Assembly (NCBI GenBank): GCA_937960785.1
Contig: CALGOZ010000016.1
Coordinates: 1 to 7,009 of the forward strand
Source: an uncultured Pseudogracilibacillus sp.
Lineage (GTDB): Bacteria > Bacillota > Bacilli > Bacillales > Amphibacillaceae
DNA: 7,009 bases
Direction: 5' to 3'
The notes below the pieces were generated by a model. It worked only from the letters and a program-made list of their open reading frames with translations, had not been told where the DNA came from and searched no databases. The translations under genes were made by a program, and so were the position numbers. Of the stretch, positions 1-5,896 are shown piece by piece (within the stretch, counting starts at the first letter, position 1; every line of letters starts with the position of its first letter).

Positions 1-81
1 CTTCGTTCATTGTAGTTGATTTTGCCTTTCCTCACAACAAAATACCTTTCCTTCTCCCAAGTAGAACAAAGAGACGACTTG

Positions 82-90
82 TGCTATTAT
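82..90 (+). promoter_or_regulatory. Candidate extended -10 promoter for pgcA
   Basis: TG-C-TATTAT fits the extended -10 pattern (TGnTATAAT with one mismatch). It would start RNA at about position 97 and give a leader of about 44 nt before the GTG start at 141. The -35 position (62-67, TAGAAC) is poor, so the call rests on the extended -10 alone. The first 80 bases of the window hold no recognisable gene. Confidence 0.35.
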
Positions 91-140
91 TTTCATTAGG
101 TAAAAACGTCGCTATGGCCACATCTGTAGGAGGAGAAATA

Positions 141-1892
141 GTGCAAAAAACAATTGAGAAATGGTTTAATTTCGCTGAGCTAGATGAAGAATTAAAAGAA
201 GAACTTATCAAACTGAAACAAAATGAAGCTGAATTAGAAGATGCCTTTTATGAAAACCTTTCCTTCGGGACGGGAGGTATTCGGGGGAAACTCGGTCCCG
301 GTCCGAATCGAATGAACCTCTATACTGTTAGGAAAACGACGGAAGGTTTAGCTAATTATATAAAAAATCATACGGTAAACTACGAAAGTCGCGGTGTCGT
401 CGTTGCTTACGATTCGCGTCATAAATCGGAACAGTTCGCCTACGAAGTTGCGAAAGTATTAGGGGCTCACAATATAAAAACATATATTTTCGAAACGATT
501 CAACCGACACCCCTTCTTTCCTTCGCTGTCCGTCATTTACGAACGGTAGCGGGAATGATGATTACGGCAAGCCACAATCCACCGGAATATAACGGTTTAA
601 AAGTATATAACGAAGAAGGAAGCCAAATTACATCGGAAGAAGCAGAAGCAATAATCGCTTCCATTGAGGAAGTAGAAGACGAATTAACGGTAAGGACAAA
701 GTCACTTTCCTATGTAAAACAGAACGATTTATTAGAAATTTTAAAAGATGAAATAGGTGCAGCTTATTTAGAACGGATGGTACCGATTTCTTCTTTTACC
801 AATACACATACACCGACGAACATTTACAATAAAAAAGAAAAACAACTTCGTATCGTCTTTACACCTTTACACGGAACAGCGACTGAGCTAGTGACAGAAG
901 GTTTGCGTCAATTGAATTTTCCTAATGTGTATGTTGTTGAGTCGCAAGCTGTGCCGGATCCAGAGTTTTCAACAGTCGAATCGCCAAACCCAGAAGATCC
1001 CCGCTCCTTTCAAAAAGCAATCGAACTAGGCAAAGAAGTCGATGCAGATCTTTTACTAGCTACAGATCCGGATGCGGACCGTTTAGGTGTTGCCGTTCGG
1101 AATAGGGCTGGGGAGTATGTGACCTTAAACGGTAACGAACTTGGTGCTTTATTACTCGATTATGTCGCATCGCATACGGACGAGCGAATTTTGCCAAGTG
1201 CGAGAATGATTAAAACAATCGTCACTTCTGAACTAGGGCGGGCAATTGCCTCGTCTTATGGTGTGAAGACACTTGATACGTTAACAGGCTTCAAATATAT
1301 CGGTGAAAAAATTAACGAATTTGATACAACCGGAGAGACCTTTCTTTTTGGCTATGAAGAAAGTTACGGTTATTTAATGAGTCCGTTCGTTCGGGATAAA
1401 GATGGGGTCCATGCAACGATGATGACTTGTGAAATGGCTGCCTTTTGGCAAGAAAAAGGCCTCACCCTACTCGATGCGCTAGAAAAGTTATACGAACGTC
1501 ACGGCTATTATAAAGAAGGTGTCGATGATTTAACGCTAGAGGGTAAACAAGGTGTCGAACAAATCCTAGCAATAGTCGATCGTTTTCGTAATGAGACGAT
1601 TACTCAATTCGGTTCACTTCAAGCGCTTTATAAAGAAGATTATTTAAACAGTGAACGAATCGATTTAGAACATCCTGCCAACGTCGAAAGATTACACTTA
1701 CCGAGGGAAAATGTTGTAAAATATATTTTAGAAGCCAATTGTTGGGTTTGCCTCCGACCATCCGGTACCGAGCCGAAAATTAAATGGTATTATGGAGCCT
1801 ACGGAAAGACAAAAGAAGAAGTCGAAGCACGCTATACAATGCTTAAAGAAACCTTACACGATTTAATTGTAAAAGAAAAAGTGTATAAATAA
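141..1892 (+). CDS. pgcA: Phospho-sugar mutase (alpha-phosphoglucomutase, PgcA type)
   Basis: This cytosolic enzyme interconverts glucose-6-phosphate and glucose-1-phosphate, and family members may also act on mannose phosphates. In Bacillus it feeds UDP-glucose synthesis for teichoic acid and glycolipid glucosylation. The protein is 583 residues, close to the roughly 580 usual for the Bacillus enzyme, and carries all hallmarks of the alpha-D-phosphohexomutase superfamily. These are FGTGGIRG at 42-49, the phosphoserine loop TASHNP at 142-147 (Ser144 is the phosphorylated residue), the metal-binding loop DPDADR at 309-314, the sugar-binding loop GYEESYG at 404-410, and the C-terminal phosphate-binding RPSGTEPK at 539-546. 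The open frame reaches back to a GTG at 81, but I chose GTG 141 because AGGAGG at 128-133 lies 7 nt before it and the extra 20 residues do not resemble the family's N-terminus. No terminator of its own is seen, and the manganese riboswitch begins 9 nt after the stop. The family call is very secure; the sugar preference is inferred. Confidence 0.95.
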   Translation: MQKTIEKWFNFAELDEELKEELIKLKQNEAELEDAFYENLSFGTGGIRGKLGPGPNRMNLYTVRKTTEGLANYIKNHTVNYESRGVVVAYDSRHKSEQFAYEVAKVLGAHNIKTYIFETIQPTPLLSFAVRHLRTVAGMMITASHNPPEYNGLKVYNEEGSQITSEEAEAIIASIEEVEDELTVRTKSLSYVKQNDLLEILKDEIGAAYLERMVPISSFTNTHTPTNIYNKKEKQLRIVFTPLHGTATELVTEGLRQLNFPNVYVVESQAVPDPEFSTVESPNPEDPRSFQKAIELGKEVDADLLLATDPDADRLGVAVRNRAGEYVTLNGNELGALLLDYVASHTDERILPSARMIKTIVTSELGRAIASSYGVKTLDTLTGFKYIGEKINEFDTTGETFLFGYEESYGYLMSPFVRDKDGVHATMMTCEMAAFWQEKGLTLLDALEKLYERHGYYKEGVDDLTLEGKQGVEQILAIVDRFRNETITQFGSLQALYKEDYLNSERIDLEHPANVERLHLPRENVVKYILEANCWVCLRPSGTEPKIKWYYGAYGKTKEEVEARYTMLKETLHDLIVKEKVYK

Positions 1893-1895
1893 ATA
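1862..1895 (+). promoter_or_regulatory. Weak candidate promoter for the riboswitch RNA
   Basis: The aptamer starts about 10 nt after the pgcA stop, so any dedicated promoter must lie inside the pgcA tail. TTTAAT (1862-1867), a 16-nt spacer and TATAAA (1884-1889) is the best match, with TTGTAA (1867-1872), 17 nt and TAAATA (1890-1895) as an alternative. Both are only partial matches. Read-through from pgcA is equally possible. Confidence 0.25.
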
Positions 1896-1900
1896 CGCAT

Positions 1901-2000
1901 TAAGGCTAAAGGGGAGTAGCTGTACAGCAGATGTCGTCATTACGGGTAAATACCCCGGCATCGCTGGCAACTAAAGTTGTTAGCAAGACCTTTACCTTAT
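1901..2000 (+). promoter_or_regulatory. yybP-ykoY manganese riboswitch aptamer
   Basis: This RNA element senses Mn2+ and is commonly found before Mn exporters. The diagnostic parts are visible: the conserved GGGGAGTAGC segment at 1911-1920, the second conserved stretch CATCGCTGGCAAC at 1959-1971, and the closing segment AAGACCTTTACC at 1985-1996. Helix P1 pairs AAGG-(C bulge)-TAAAGG (1902-1912) with CCTTTACCTT (1989-1998). Inner hairpins include GGGT/ACCC (1944-1955) and CAAC-TAAA-GTTG (1968-1979). The 3' strand of P1 is also the 5' strand of the downstream terminator, so the two folds exclude each other. Stabilising P1 with Mn2+ should prevent termination, making this an ON switch. The TerC-family gene downstream fits the known role of the class. 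Confidence 0.93.
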
Positions 2001-2068
2001 TATGGTTCAAAAATTCGTTTAGTTAACGATTGCAAATTTGAGCATAATAAGGTAAAGGTTATTTTTTT
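1988..2068 (+). terminator. Riboswitch expression-platform terminator
   Basis: ACCTTTACCTTATTATG (1988-2004) is perfectly complementary to 2043-2059, giving a 17-bp stem. Allowing one bulged G (2005), a further 6 bp can form inside (2006-2011 with 2037-2042, one wobble). A run of seven T follows at 2062-2068. The 5' arm overlaps the 3' strand of aptamer helix P1, so this terminator should form only when the aptamer is not metal-bound. It would also stop pgcA read-through. Confidence 0.93.
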
Positions 2069-2108
2069 ACAAAAATGCAAAATAAAAATAGGTAAATAGA
2101 CTTATGCA

Positions 2109-2117
2109 TGATATAGT
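2109..2117 (+). promoter_or_regulatory. Candidate extended -10 promoter downstream of the riboswitch terminator
   Basis: TG-A-TATAGT matches the extended -10 pattern with one mismatch in the hexamer. RNA would start near 2123-2125, just before the ykoY ribosome binding site (GAGGAG at 2133-2138). The -35 position is not recognisable. If real, it would give expression of the exporter that bypasses the riboswitch. Confidence 0.3.
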
Positions 2118-2146
2118 GTAAGTAAGGAAAATGAGGAGAGCGACTA

Positions 2147-2899
2147 ATGACAGTACAATTATTTTTAGAATATCTTTGGGTCTTAATTATTTTAATCGGT
2201 TTAGAAGGGTTGCTTGCTGCTGATAATGCCCTTGTCCTAGCTATTATGGTAAAGCATCTAGAGGAAGAAGAGCGACGAAAAGCGTTGTTTTATGGGTTAG
2301 CCGGCGCTTTCGTATTACGCTTAAGTTCTTTATTTCTCCTTTCGTTTTTTATTAACTTTTGGCAAATCCAAGCAATCGGAGCACTCTATTTATTATTCAT
2401 TTCTTTCCGGTATATTTTACAACGATATATGCCGAAGCAACGAACTACCGTAAAAAAAGAACCGAAACAATCCGGCTTTTGGATGACAGTCCTTAAGGTA
2501 GAAATAGCTGATCTTGCTTTTGCGGTCGATTCGATTTTAGCAGCGGTTGCTTTAGCTGTCGCTTTACCTCCGACAGGACTTTTTACGGTTGGTAGTTTAG
2601 ATGGAGGGCAATTTCTCGTCGTCTTTTTCGGCGGAATGATTGGAGTTATTTTAATGCGTTTTGCGGCGAACTTATTCGTCAAACTTTTACAACAACGTCC
2701 AGGCTTAGAATTAGCCGCTTTTTTAATCGTCGGATGGGTCGGGGTGAAACTATCGCTTCTTGTTTTAAGTCACAAAGAAATCGGACTTATTCCTGAGACA
2801 TTTGTCCAGTCATTACCGTGGAAGTTAACCTTTTATATCGGTCTGATTGCGATTGCACTTTTTGGTTGGTTTTTTTCTTCTCCAAGGGAACAAAAATAA
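2147..2899 (+). CDS. ykoY: TerC-family manganese exporter (YkoY/MeeY-like)
   Basis: This is a 250-residue polytopic inner-membrane protein of the TerC family, whose Bacillus members YkoY (MeeY) and YceF (MeeF) export Mn2+ and supply it to secreted metalloenzymes. About seven hydrophobic segments are visible (roughly 8-34, 47-70, 74-93, 112-140, 155-178, 188-207 and 225-244). The paired acidic family motifs are intact: LEGLLAADNALVLA at 19-32 (Glu20, Asp26, Asn27) and KVEIADLAFAVDSILA at 117-132 (Glu119, Asp122, Asp128), likely metal-coordinating residues within the membrane. A basic loop at about 94-108 separates the halves. ATG 2147 is preceded by GAGGAG (2133-2138) at 8 nt. The manganese riboswitch upstream independently supports the Mn export role. 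No clear intrinsic terminator follows the gene. Transport activity is inferred from family and context. Confidence 0.93.
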   Translation: MTVQLFLEYLWVLIILIGLEGLLAADNALVLAIMVKHLEEEERRKALFYGLAGAFVLRLSSLFLLSFFINFWQIQAIGALYLLFISFRYILQRYMPKQRTTVKKEPKQSGFWMTVLKVEIADLAFAVDSILAAVALAVALPPTGLFTVGSLDGGQFLVVFFGGMIGVILMRFAANLFVKLLQQRPGLELAAFLIVGWVGVKLSLLVLSHKEIGLIPETFVQSLPWKLTFYIGLIAIALFGWFFSSPREQK

Positions 2900-2986
2900 T
2901 AAATATCGTCTAATAAACGTAAAATAAAACAAATTTCCGAACGAAAATCATATATATATGTAACAAAATCTTCAATACCATACATG

Positions 2987-3015
2987 TTGACAACTCGGTC
3001 GGATAAAAATATAAT
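2987..3015 (+). promoter_or_regulatory. Consensus sigma-A promoter of aspA
   Basis: TTGACA (2987-2992), a 17-nt spacer and TATAAT (3010-3015) match the housekeeping consensus at all twelve positions. RNA should start near 3022, which leaves a leader of about 110 nt before the aspA ATG. A 12-bp AT-rich palindrome, CATATATATATG, lies just upstream (2949-2960). Confidence 0.85.
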
Positions 3016-3021
3016 CAAGTG

Positions 3022-3132
3022 TATATTAATTATAAGGTAAGTGGAAATGTTTTGAATATTAAAACAACAGAGACTAAACCACAGGTAACGAGAAGTTGTA
3101 AGACAGCTTCACATTAGGAGGAGTTTTGAAAG
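3022..3132 (+). promoter_or_regulatory. aspA 5' leader with two inverted repeats
   Basis: The untranslated leader has no open reading frame of note. TGTTTT/AAAACA (3048-3053 with 3061-3066) flanks a 7-nt centre and could be an operator or a weak hairpin. GAAGTTGT (3092-3099) pairs with ACAGCTTC (3103-3110), 8 bp with one G-U pair and a 3-nt loop, ending 5 nt before the AGGAGG at 3116-3121. It matches no riboswitch or T-box class I recognise. A regulatory role is speculative. Confidence 0.4.
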
Positions 3133-4572
3133 ATGGTCGTAAACCAAACTCGTGTCGAAGAAGATTTATTAGGAAAAAAAGAAGTACCTGCCGATGCCTA
3201 TTATGGAATTCAATCGATTAGGGCAAAGGAAAATTTTAATATAACCGGACATTGTCTCGATAGCGATCTAATTATCGCTTTAGCCCAAGTGAAGAAAGCT
3301 GCTGCAATTGCCAATATGGAAGTAGGGAACCTCGATCATAAGATAGGTAAGGCAATCGTCCAAGCGGCGGATGAAATAATTGCTGGAAAATTCCACGATC
3401 AATTCATCGTCGATCCAATTCAAGGGGGAGCTGGTACATCGACGAATATGAACGCTAACGAAGTTATTGCAAACCGTGCCCTTGAAATTATCGGAAAACC
3501 GAAGGGCTCTTACGATATTATTCATCCAAATACCCACGTCAATATGTCTCAATCGACGAACGATGCTGTACCTACAGCAGTTCATATTGCACTACTTCAT
3601 TCAATCGATCGGCTCGTGGAAGTGTTAGAAAAGCTACGAAACGCCCTTCACGATAAAGCTATTGAGTTTAATTCGGTAGTTAAAATGGGGCGAACGCACT
3701 TACAAGATGCAGTACCAATCCGTCTTGGTCAAGAATTTCAGGCGTATGAGTCGGTCCTTGCTCGTGATATTAAACGAATCAGTCGACTTCGCGAAGCTTT
3801 AATCGAGGTTAATTTAGGAGCGACCGCAGTAGGAACAGGCTTAAATGCTGATCCCAAATATGTAGAAAAAGCTGTCGAAACGTTACAAAAATTAACGGGG
3901 CTTCCGATTGTAGTGGCAAAGAATTTAGTCGATGCAACACAAAATGCAGACGGTTATATGGAAACATCTAGCGCACTAAAAATTTGTATGTTAAATATAT
4001 CAAAAATCTCAAACGACTTACGTCTTATGTCGTCCGGTCCTCGAGCTGGTTTTGGTGAAATTAGCGTACCAGCTAAACAACCCGGATCTTCAATCATGCC
4101 GGGGAAAATCAATCCGGTTATTTGTGAAGTCGTAAACCAAGTCGCCTTCCAAGTGGCTGGAAACGATGTAACGATATCCTTAGCAGCAGAAGCCGGACAG
4201 TTCGAACTAAATGTAATGGAGCCTGTCCTCGTTTACAATTTACAACAGTCGATTCGAGCGATGACTCAAGTATTAGAGACCTTCCGAAAAGATTGCATCG
4301 AAGGGATTAAAGCGAACGAAGACGTCTGTAAAGCGTACGTCGATAATAGTGTAGGTATTATTACTGCGCTAAATCCACATGTCGGTTACGAGATCGCATC
4401 AAAAGTAGCTAAGGAAGCGTTAGAGACCGGAATACAAGTTCGAGAAATTATTTTACGCGATAATATTTTACCGGAAGTCGTCGTCGATCAAATTTTAGAT
4501 CCGCTTGAAATGACAGAACCAGGTATTGCCGGAGAGTCATTACGGACGCAAAATTCTAAAGAACAAAAGTAA
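3133..4572 (+). CDS. aspA: Aspartate ammonia-lyase (aspartase)
   Basis: Aspartase reversibly deaminates L-aspartate to fumarate and ammonia in the cytosol and works as a homotetramer. The 479-residue protein belongs to the aspartase/fumarase superfamily. Its N-terminus (LGKKEVPADAYYGIQSIRA, 13-31) and the blocks DQFIVDPIQGGAGTSTNMNANEVIANRA (89-116), NMSQSTNDAVPT (137-148), MGRTHLQDAVPI (185-196) and GATAVGTGLNADP (229-241) match what I recall of aspartase AspB from Bacillus sp. YM55-1, and argue against fumarase. The signature GSSIMPGKINP (318-328) holds the catalytic serine loop, and His189 and Lys325 are kept. AGGAGG (3116-3121) lies 11 nt before the ATG, slightly long but with no better in-frame start. 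It is monocistronic: own promoter at 2987-3015 and a hairpin terminator at 4590-4628. No asparaginase gene is adjacent, unlike the B. subtilis ansAB operon. Fumarase class II is the only real alternative and is unlikely. Confidence 0.93.
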   Translation: MVVNQTRVEEDLLGKKEVPADAYYGIQSIRAKENFNITGHCLDSDLIIALAQVKKAAAIANMEVGNLDHKIGKAIVQAADEIIAGKFHDQFIVDPIQGGAGTSTNMNANEVIANRALEIIGKPKGSYDIIHPNTHVNMSQSTNDAVPTAVHIALLHSIDRLVEVLEKLRNALHDKAIEFNSVVKMGRTHLQDAVPIRLGQEFQAYESVLARDIKRISRLREALIEVNLGATAVGTGLNADPKYVEKAVETLQKLTGLPIVVAKNLVDATQNADGYMETSSALKICMLNISKISNDLRLMSSGPRAGFGEISVPAKQPGSSIMPGKINPVICEVVNQVAFQVAGNDVTISLAAEAGQFELNVMEPVLVYNLQQSIRAMTQVLETFRKDCIEGIKANEDVCKAYVDNSVGIITALNPHVGYEIASKVAKEALETGIQVREIILRDNILPEVVVDQILDPLEMTEPGIAGESLRTQNSKEQK

Positions 4573-4589
4573 GGAAGAAGACTGAAAGC

Positions 4590-4628
4590 GAAAAGTTAGC
4601 GACTTTTTATAGTCGTTACTTTTCTTTT
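4590..4628 (+). terminator. Probable intrinsic terminator of aspA
   Basis: GAAAAGT...AGCGACT (4590-4604) pairs with AGTCGTTACTTTTC (4611-4624), with one bulged base, a G-U pair and a 6-nt loop, followed by a short T-rich stretch (TTTT, 4625-4628). It starts 17 nt after the aspA stop. The U-tract is short, so efficiency may be moderate. Confidence 0.6.
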
Positions 4629-4639
4629 CGGTTCAACTA

Positions 4640-4669
4640 TTTCCATAATTTTAAAAAACATAGTAAAAT
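4640..4669 (+). promoter_or_regulatory. Weak candidate promoter for ywdI-ywdK
   Basis: TTTCCA (4640-4645, 4 of 6), an 18-nt spacer and TAAAAT (4664-4669, 5 of 6) form the best promoter match before ywdI. RNA would begin at about 4676, immediately ahead of the 15-bp stem-loop at 4681-4720. Matches between that stem-loop and the gene (TTATGA/CATTAA around 4722-4750) are poorer. Confidence 0.3.
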
Positions 4670-4680
4670 AATAAACGTGC

Positions 4681-4720
4681 AAAATAAGTTTTATCTGCCA
4701 ATGTGGATAAAACTTATTTT
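4681..4720. repeat. Perfect 15-bp inverted repeat (stem-loop)
   Basis: AAAATAAGTTTTATC (4681-4695) is perfectly complementary to GATAAAACTTATTTT (4706-4720) around a 10-nt loop. With A-rich and U-rich outer arms it could act as a bidirectional terminator, backing up the aspA terminator, although no long U-tract follows the stem on the plus strand. It could equally be a structured 5' leader of ywdI. Confidence 0.75.
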
Positions 4721-4772
4721 CTTATGACTGTTGTAAGTAATTTTCATTAATGAAATAAAAGGTGTGAGCCGC

Positions 4773-5057
4773 ATGTACGTGTCCAGTGAGACGATTTTAA
4801 GAAAAATTGAAGCCCAATTAAAAAAGGCTAGCACTATTACGCACGACCAACAAGCCTTCGTTCGTGAAATTGAAAAAGTTAAATTACTTTGCGATGTGTT
4901 GTTAGAAGAAGCGGACAGTTCTGATCGTAAGGGAGAACGAATTGAAGCGAAGAGAAAAGAAAGCCCTAGTTTGTCGCAATCTCAAAATACAACAAACGAA
5001 CAAGACCAACTAGAGGAAACAGTTATGCACGATCCAAAATCAATTTTTGACTTTTAA
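4773..5057 (+). CDS. ywdI: YwdI-like small protein of unknown function
   Basis: This predicted soluble protein of 94 residues has no signal peptide or membrane segment. Residues 1-50 look helical (ETILRKIEAQLKKAS, then VREIEKVKLLCDVLLEE), the middle is charged and probably disordered (SSDRKGERIEAKRKES), and the tail ends HDPKSIFDF. The pattern and the following DUF423 gene match B. subtilis ywdI (a DUF5327-type family, from memory). The function is unknown. The frame is open from a GTG at 4764, but ATG 4773 is preferred because AAGGTG (4759-4764) lies 8 nt before it. The stop is 16 nt before the ywdK start, and the ywdK ribosome binding site directly follows it, so the two are almost certainly co-transcribed. 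The identity rests on pattern and context, not alignment. Confidence 0.72.
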   Translation: MYVSSETILRKIEAQLKKASTITHDQQAFVREIEKVKLLCDVLLEEADSSDRKGERIEAKRKESPSLSQSQNTTNEQDQLEETVMHDPKSIFDF

Positions 5058-5073
5058 AAAAGGAGTAAGATCA

Positions 5074-5451
5074 ATGCGATTCTTTTTAATTATCGGTGCA
5101 ATTTTTGGTTTCTTGTCTGTAGCACTCGGTGCCTTTGGTGCCCATATTTTAGAAGGAAATTTAACCGAAGCAAGATTAAAAACATGGGAAAAAGCTGTAA
5201 ACTATCAAATGTTCCATACTGTACCTATTATAATTGCAGGCTTATTACTTATGAAACATCAGTTAAGTAGTCTCGTTTGGGCTGGTTGGCTCTTTATAAT
5301 TGGTACGCTACTTTTTGCTGGTAGTTTATATTTTTACTCAACGACAGGTGTAAGATTTTTAGCTATGATTACGCCTTTTGGTGGAGTAACATTTTTAGTC
5401 GCCTGGATTTTCTTCGGCTATGCTTTAATGAAAGTGTTTGACTCATTTTAA
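5074..5451 (+). CDS. ywdK: DUF423 membrane protein (YwdK-like)
   Basis: This 125-residue integral membrane protein has four predicted transmembrane helices (about 3-25, 46-60, 67-88 and 95-118). The DUF423 hallmarks are visible: GAFGAH at 19-24 in the first helix, the W-A-YQ-H pattern at 38-48, FAGSLY at 81-86 and TPFGG at 100-104. The biochemical function of the family is not established. The frame opens at a TTG at 5047 inside ywdI, but ATG 5074 is the sensible start: AAAAGGAG (5058-5065) sits 8 nt upstream and the length matches the B. subtilis protein (about 123 residues). It is the second gene of the ywdI-ywdK unit. Its TAA overlaps the stop codon of the opposing gene in a shared TTAA, and no terminator is visible between them. 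Confidence 0.9.
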   Translation: MRFFLIIGAIFGFLSVALGAFGAHILEGNLTEARLKTWEKAVNYQMFHTVPIIIAGLLLMKHQLSSLVWAGWLFIIGTLLFAGSLYFYSTTGVRFLAMITPFGGVTFLVAWIFFGYALMKVFDSF

Positions 5452-5699
5452 AGATGCCATAGAAATATAATCCCAAGCACAAATAAAAGGATACTACGAA
5501 TTAATTGGAATGTGCTTTCTCGTTGACGTTTAAAGCTTGCCAAGATGATGCCGTCGAGAGCTATATTAACACTTAGAAGAAAAAGAGCGCATAACAATAC
5601 AAAAGTACGATATGTCAAAAATAAACTGATCAAGAAAAGCAAAGCAAGAGATAATGTAAAACGACTGAAGAGGATCAGTTGTTTATGATATCTATTCAC
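5448..5699 (-). CDS. Unidentified small membrane protein
   Basis: I do not recognise this family. From GTG 5699 it is 83 residues with three hydrophobic stretches (about 6-27, 28-46 and 62-82). A short basic N-terminus (NRYHKQ) and a basic segment between the last two (KRQRE) suggest three membrane helices. I chose GTG 5699 because AAAGGA (5714-5709) lies 9 nt upstream and the peptide before it is not membrane-like. Two alternatives remain: ATG 5732 (94 residues, weak AAGAAG site) and ATG 5816 (122 residues, AAAGGA at 5832-5827 with 8-nt spacing). A promoter match with -10 at 5813-5808 would start RNA near 5801 and exclude the 5816 start. The gene fills an otherwise empty stretch between ywdK and pta, and its stop overlaps ywdK by 4 nt. 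Confidence 0.55.
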   Translation of the reverse strand: MNRYHKQLILFSRFTLSLALLFLISLFLTYRTFVLLCALFLLSVNIALDGIILASFKRQRESTFQLIRSILLFVLGIIFLWHL

Positions 5700-5807
5700 G
5701 GCGATGCATCCTTTACGGAAGGAAATAGACATAAATTTACGCTTCTTATTGTTGAGTATATGGATGAACGAACAAGCATATGAATAAACTCCTGCTTTCA
5801 ATTTGAC

Positions 5808-5835
5808 ATTGTACATATTTTTAATCCTTTGTGAA
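5808..5835 (-). promoter_or_regulatory. Candidate promoter of the minus-strand membrane protein gene
   Basis: Read on the minus strand: TTCACA (5835-5830, one mismatch to TTGACA), a 16-nt spacer and TACAAT (5813-5808, one mismatch to TATAAT). RNA would start near 5801. The -35 box lies inside one arm of the inverted repeat at 5829-5866. Confidence 0.5.
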
Positions 5836-5866
5836 CGAAGTAATCGATTGAAAACTTTGTTCACAA
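5829..5866. repeat. 12-bp inverted repeat in the divergent orf/pta region
   Basis: TTGTGAACGAAG (5829-5840) is complementary to CTTTGTTCACAA (5855-5866), 12 bp with one G-T mismatch (a wobble in RNA), around a 14-nt centre. The outermost 8 bp, TTGTGAAC/GTTCACAA, are perfect. Each arm offers an outward-facing TTCACA, one of which is the likely -35 of the minus-strand gene. TTGTGAA/TTCACAA resemble Rex half-sites, but the spacing is far too long for a standard Rex operator. Confidence 0.6.
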
Positions 5867-5882
5867 CTCTTTTTCATAGGAA

Positions 5883-5896
5883 TGATAACGTTTTCC
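5883..5896 (+). promoter_or_regulatory. CcpA cre-like site upstream of pta
   Basis: TGATAACGTTTTCC matches the catabolite-responsive element TGWNANCGNTNWCA at every fixed position except the last. It lies 66 bases before the pta ATG. In B. subtilis pta is activated by CcpA through an upstream cre, so the placement fits. The pta promoter itself is not clear: TTCACA (5860-5865), 17 nt and TGATAA (5883-5888) has a poor -10 and would overlap the cre. Confidence 0.5.

Noticed and set aside
81..140. 20-residue N-terminal extension of pgcA from GTG 81
   Set aside because: No ribosome binding site before 81, while a strong AGGAGG precedes GTG 141. The extension would overlap the candidate promoter.
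2386..2682. 98-residue minus-strand open frame inside ykoY
   Set aside because: Low-complexity Lys/Ala/Ser/Thr peptide wholly antisense to a well-supported TerC gene; no ribosome binding site or family resemblance. It is a shadow frame.
2949..2960. CATATATATATG palindrome as a ykoY terminator
   Set aside because: Pure AT stem with no loop-forming centre and no following T-run; more likely AT-rich promoter-upstream sequence.
2833..3018. 61-residue minus-strand open frame over the ykoY tail and aspA promoter
   Set aside because: It covers the consensus aspA promoter and the ykoY 3' end, and has no family resemblance.
3280..3585. 101-residue minus-strand open frame inside aspA
   Set aside because: Entirely antisense to conserved aspartase sequence; composition is Cys/Arg-rich and not protein-like.
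5829..5866. Standard Rex or Fnr operator
   Set aside because: The half-sites match, but Rex needs about 4 nt between TTGTGAA and TTCACAA and Fnr about 6 nt between TGTGA and TCACA; here the gaps are over 20 nt.
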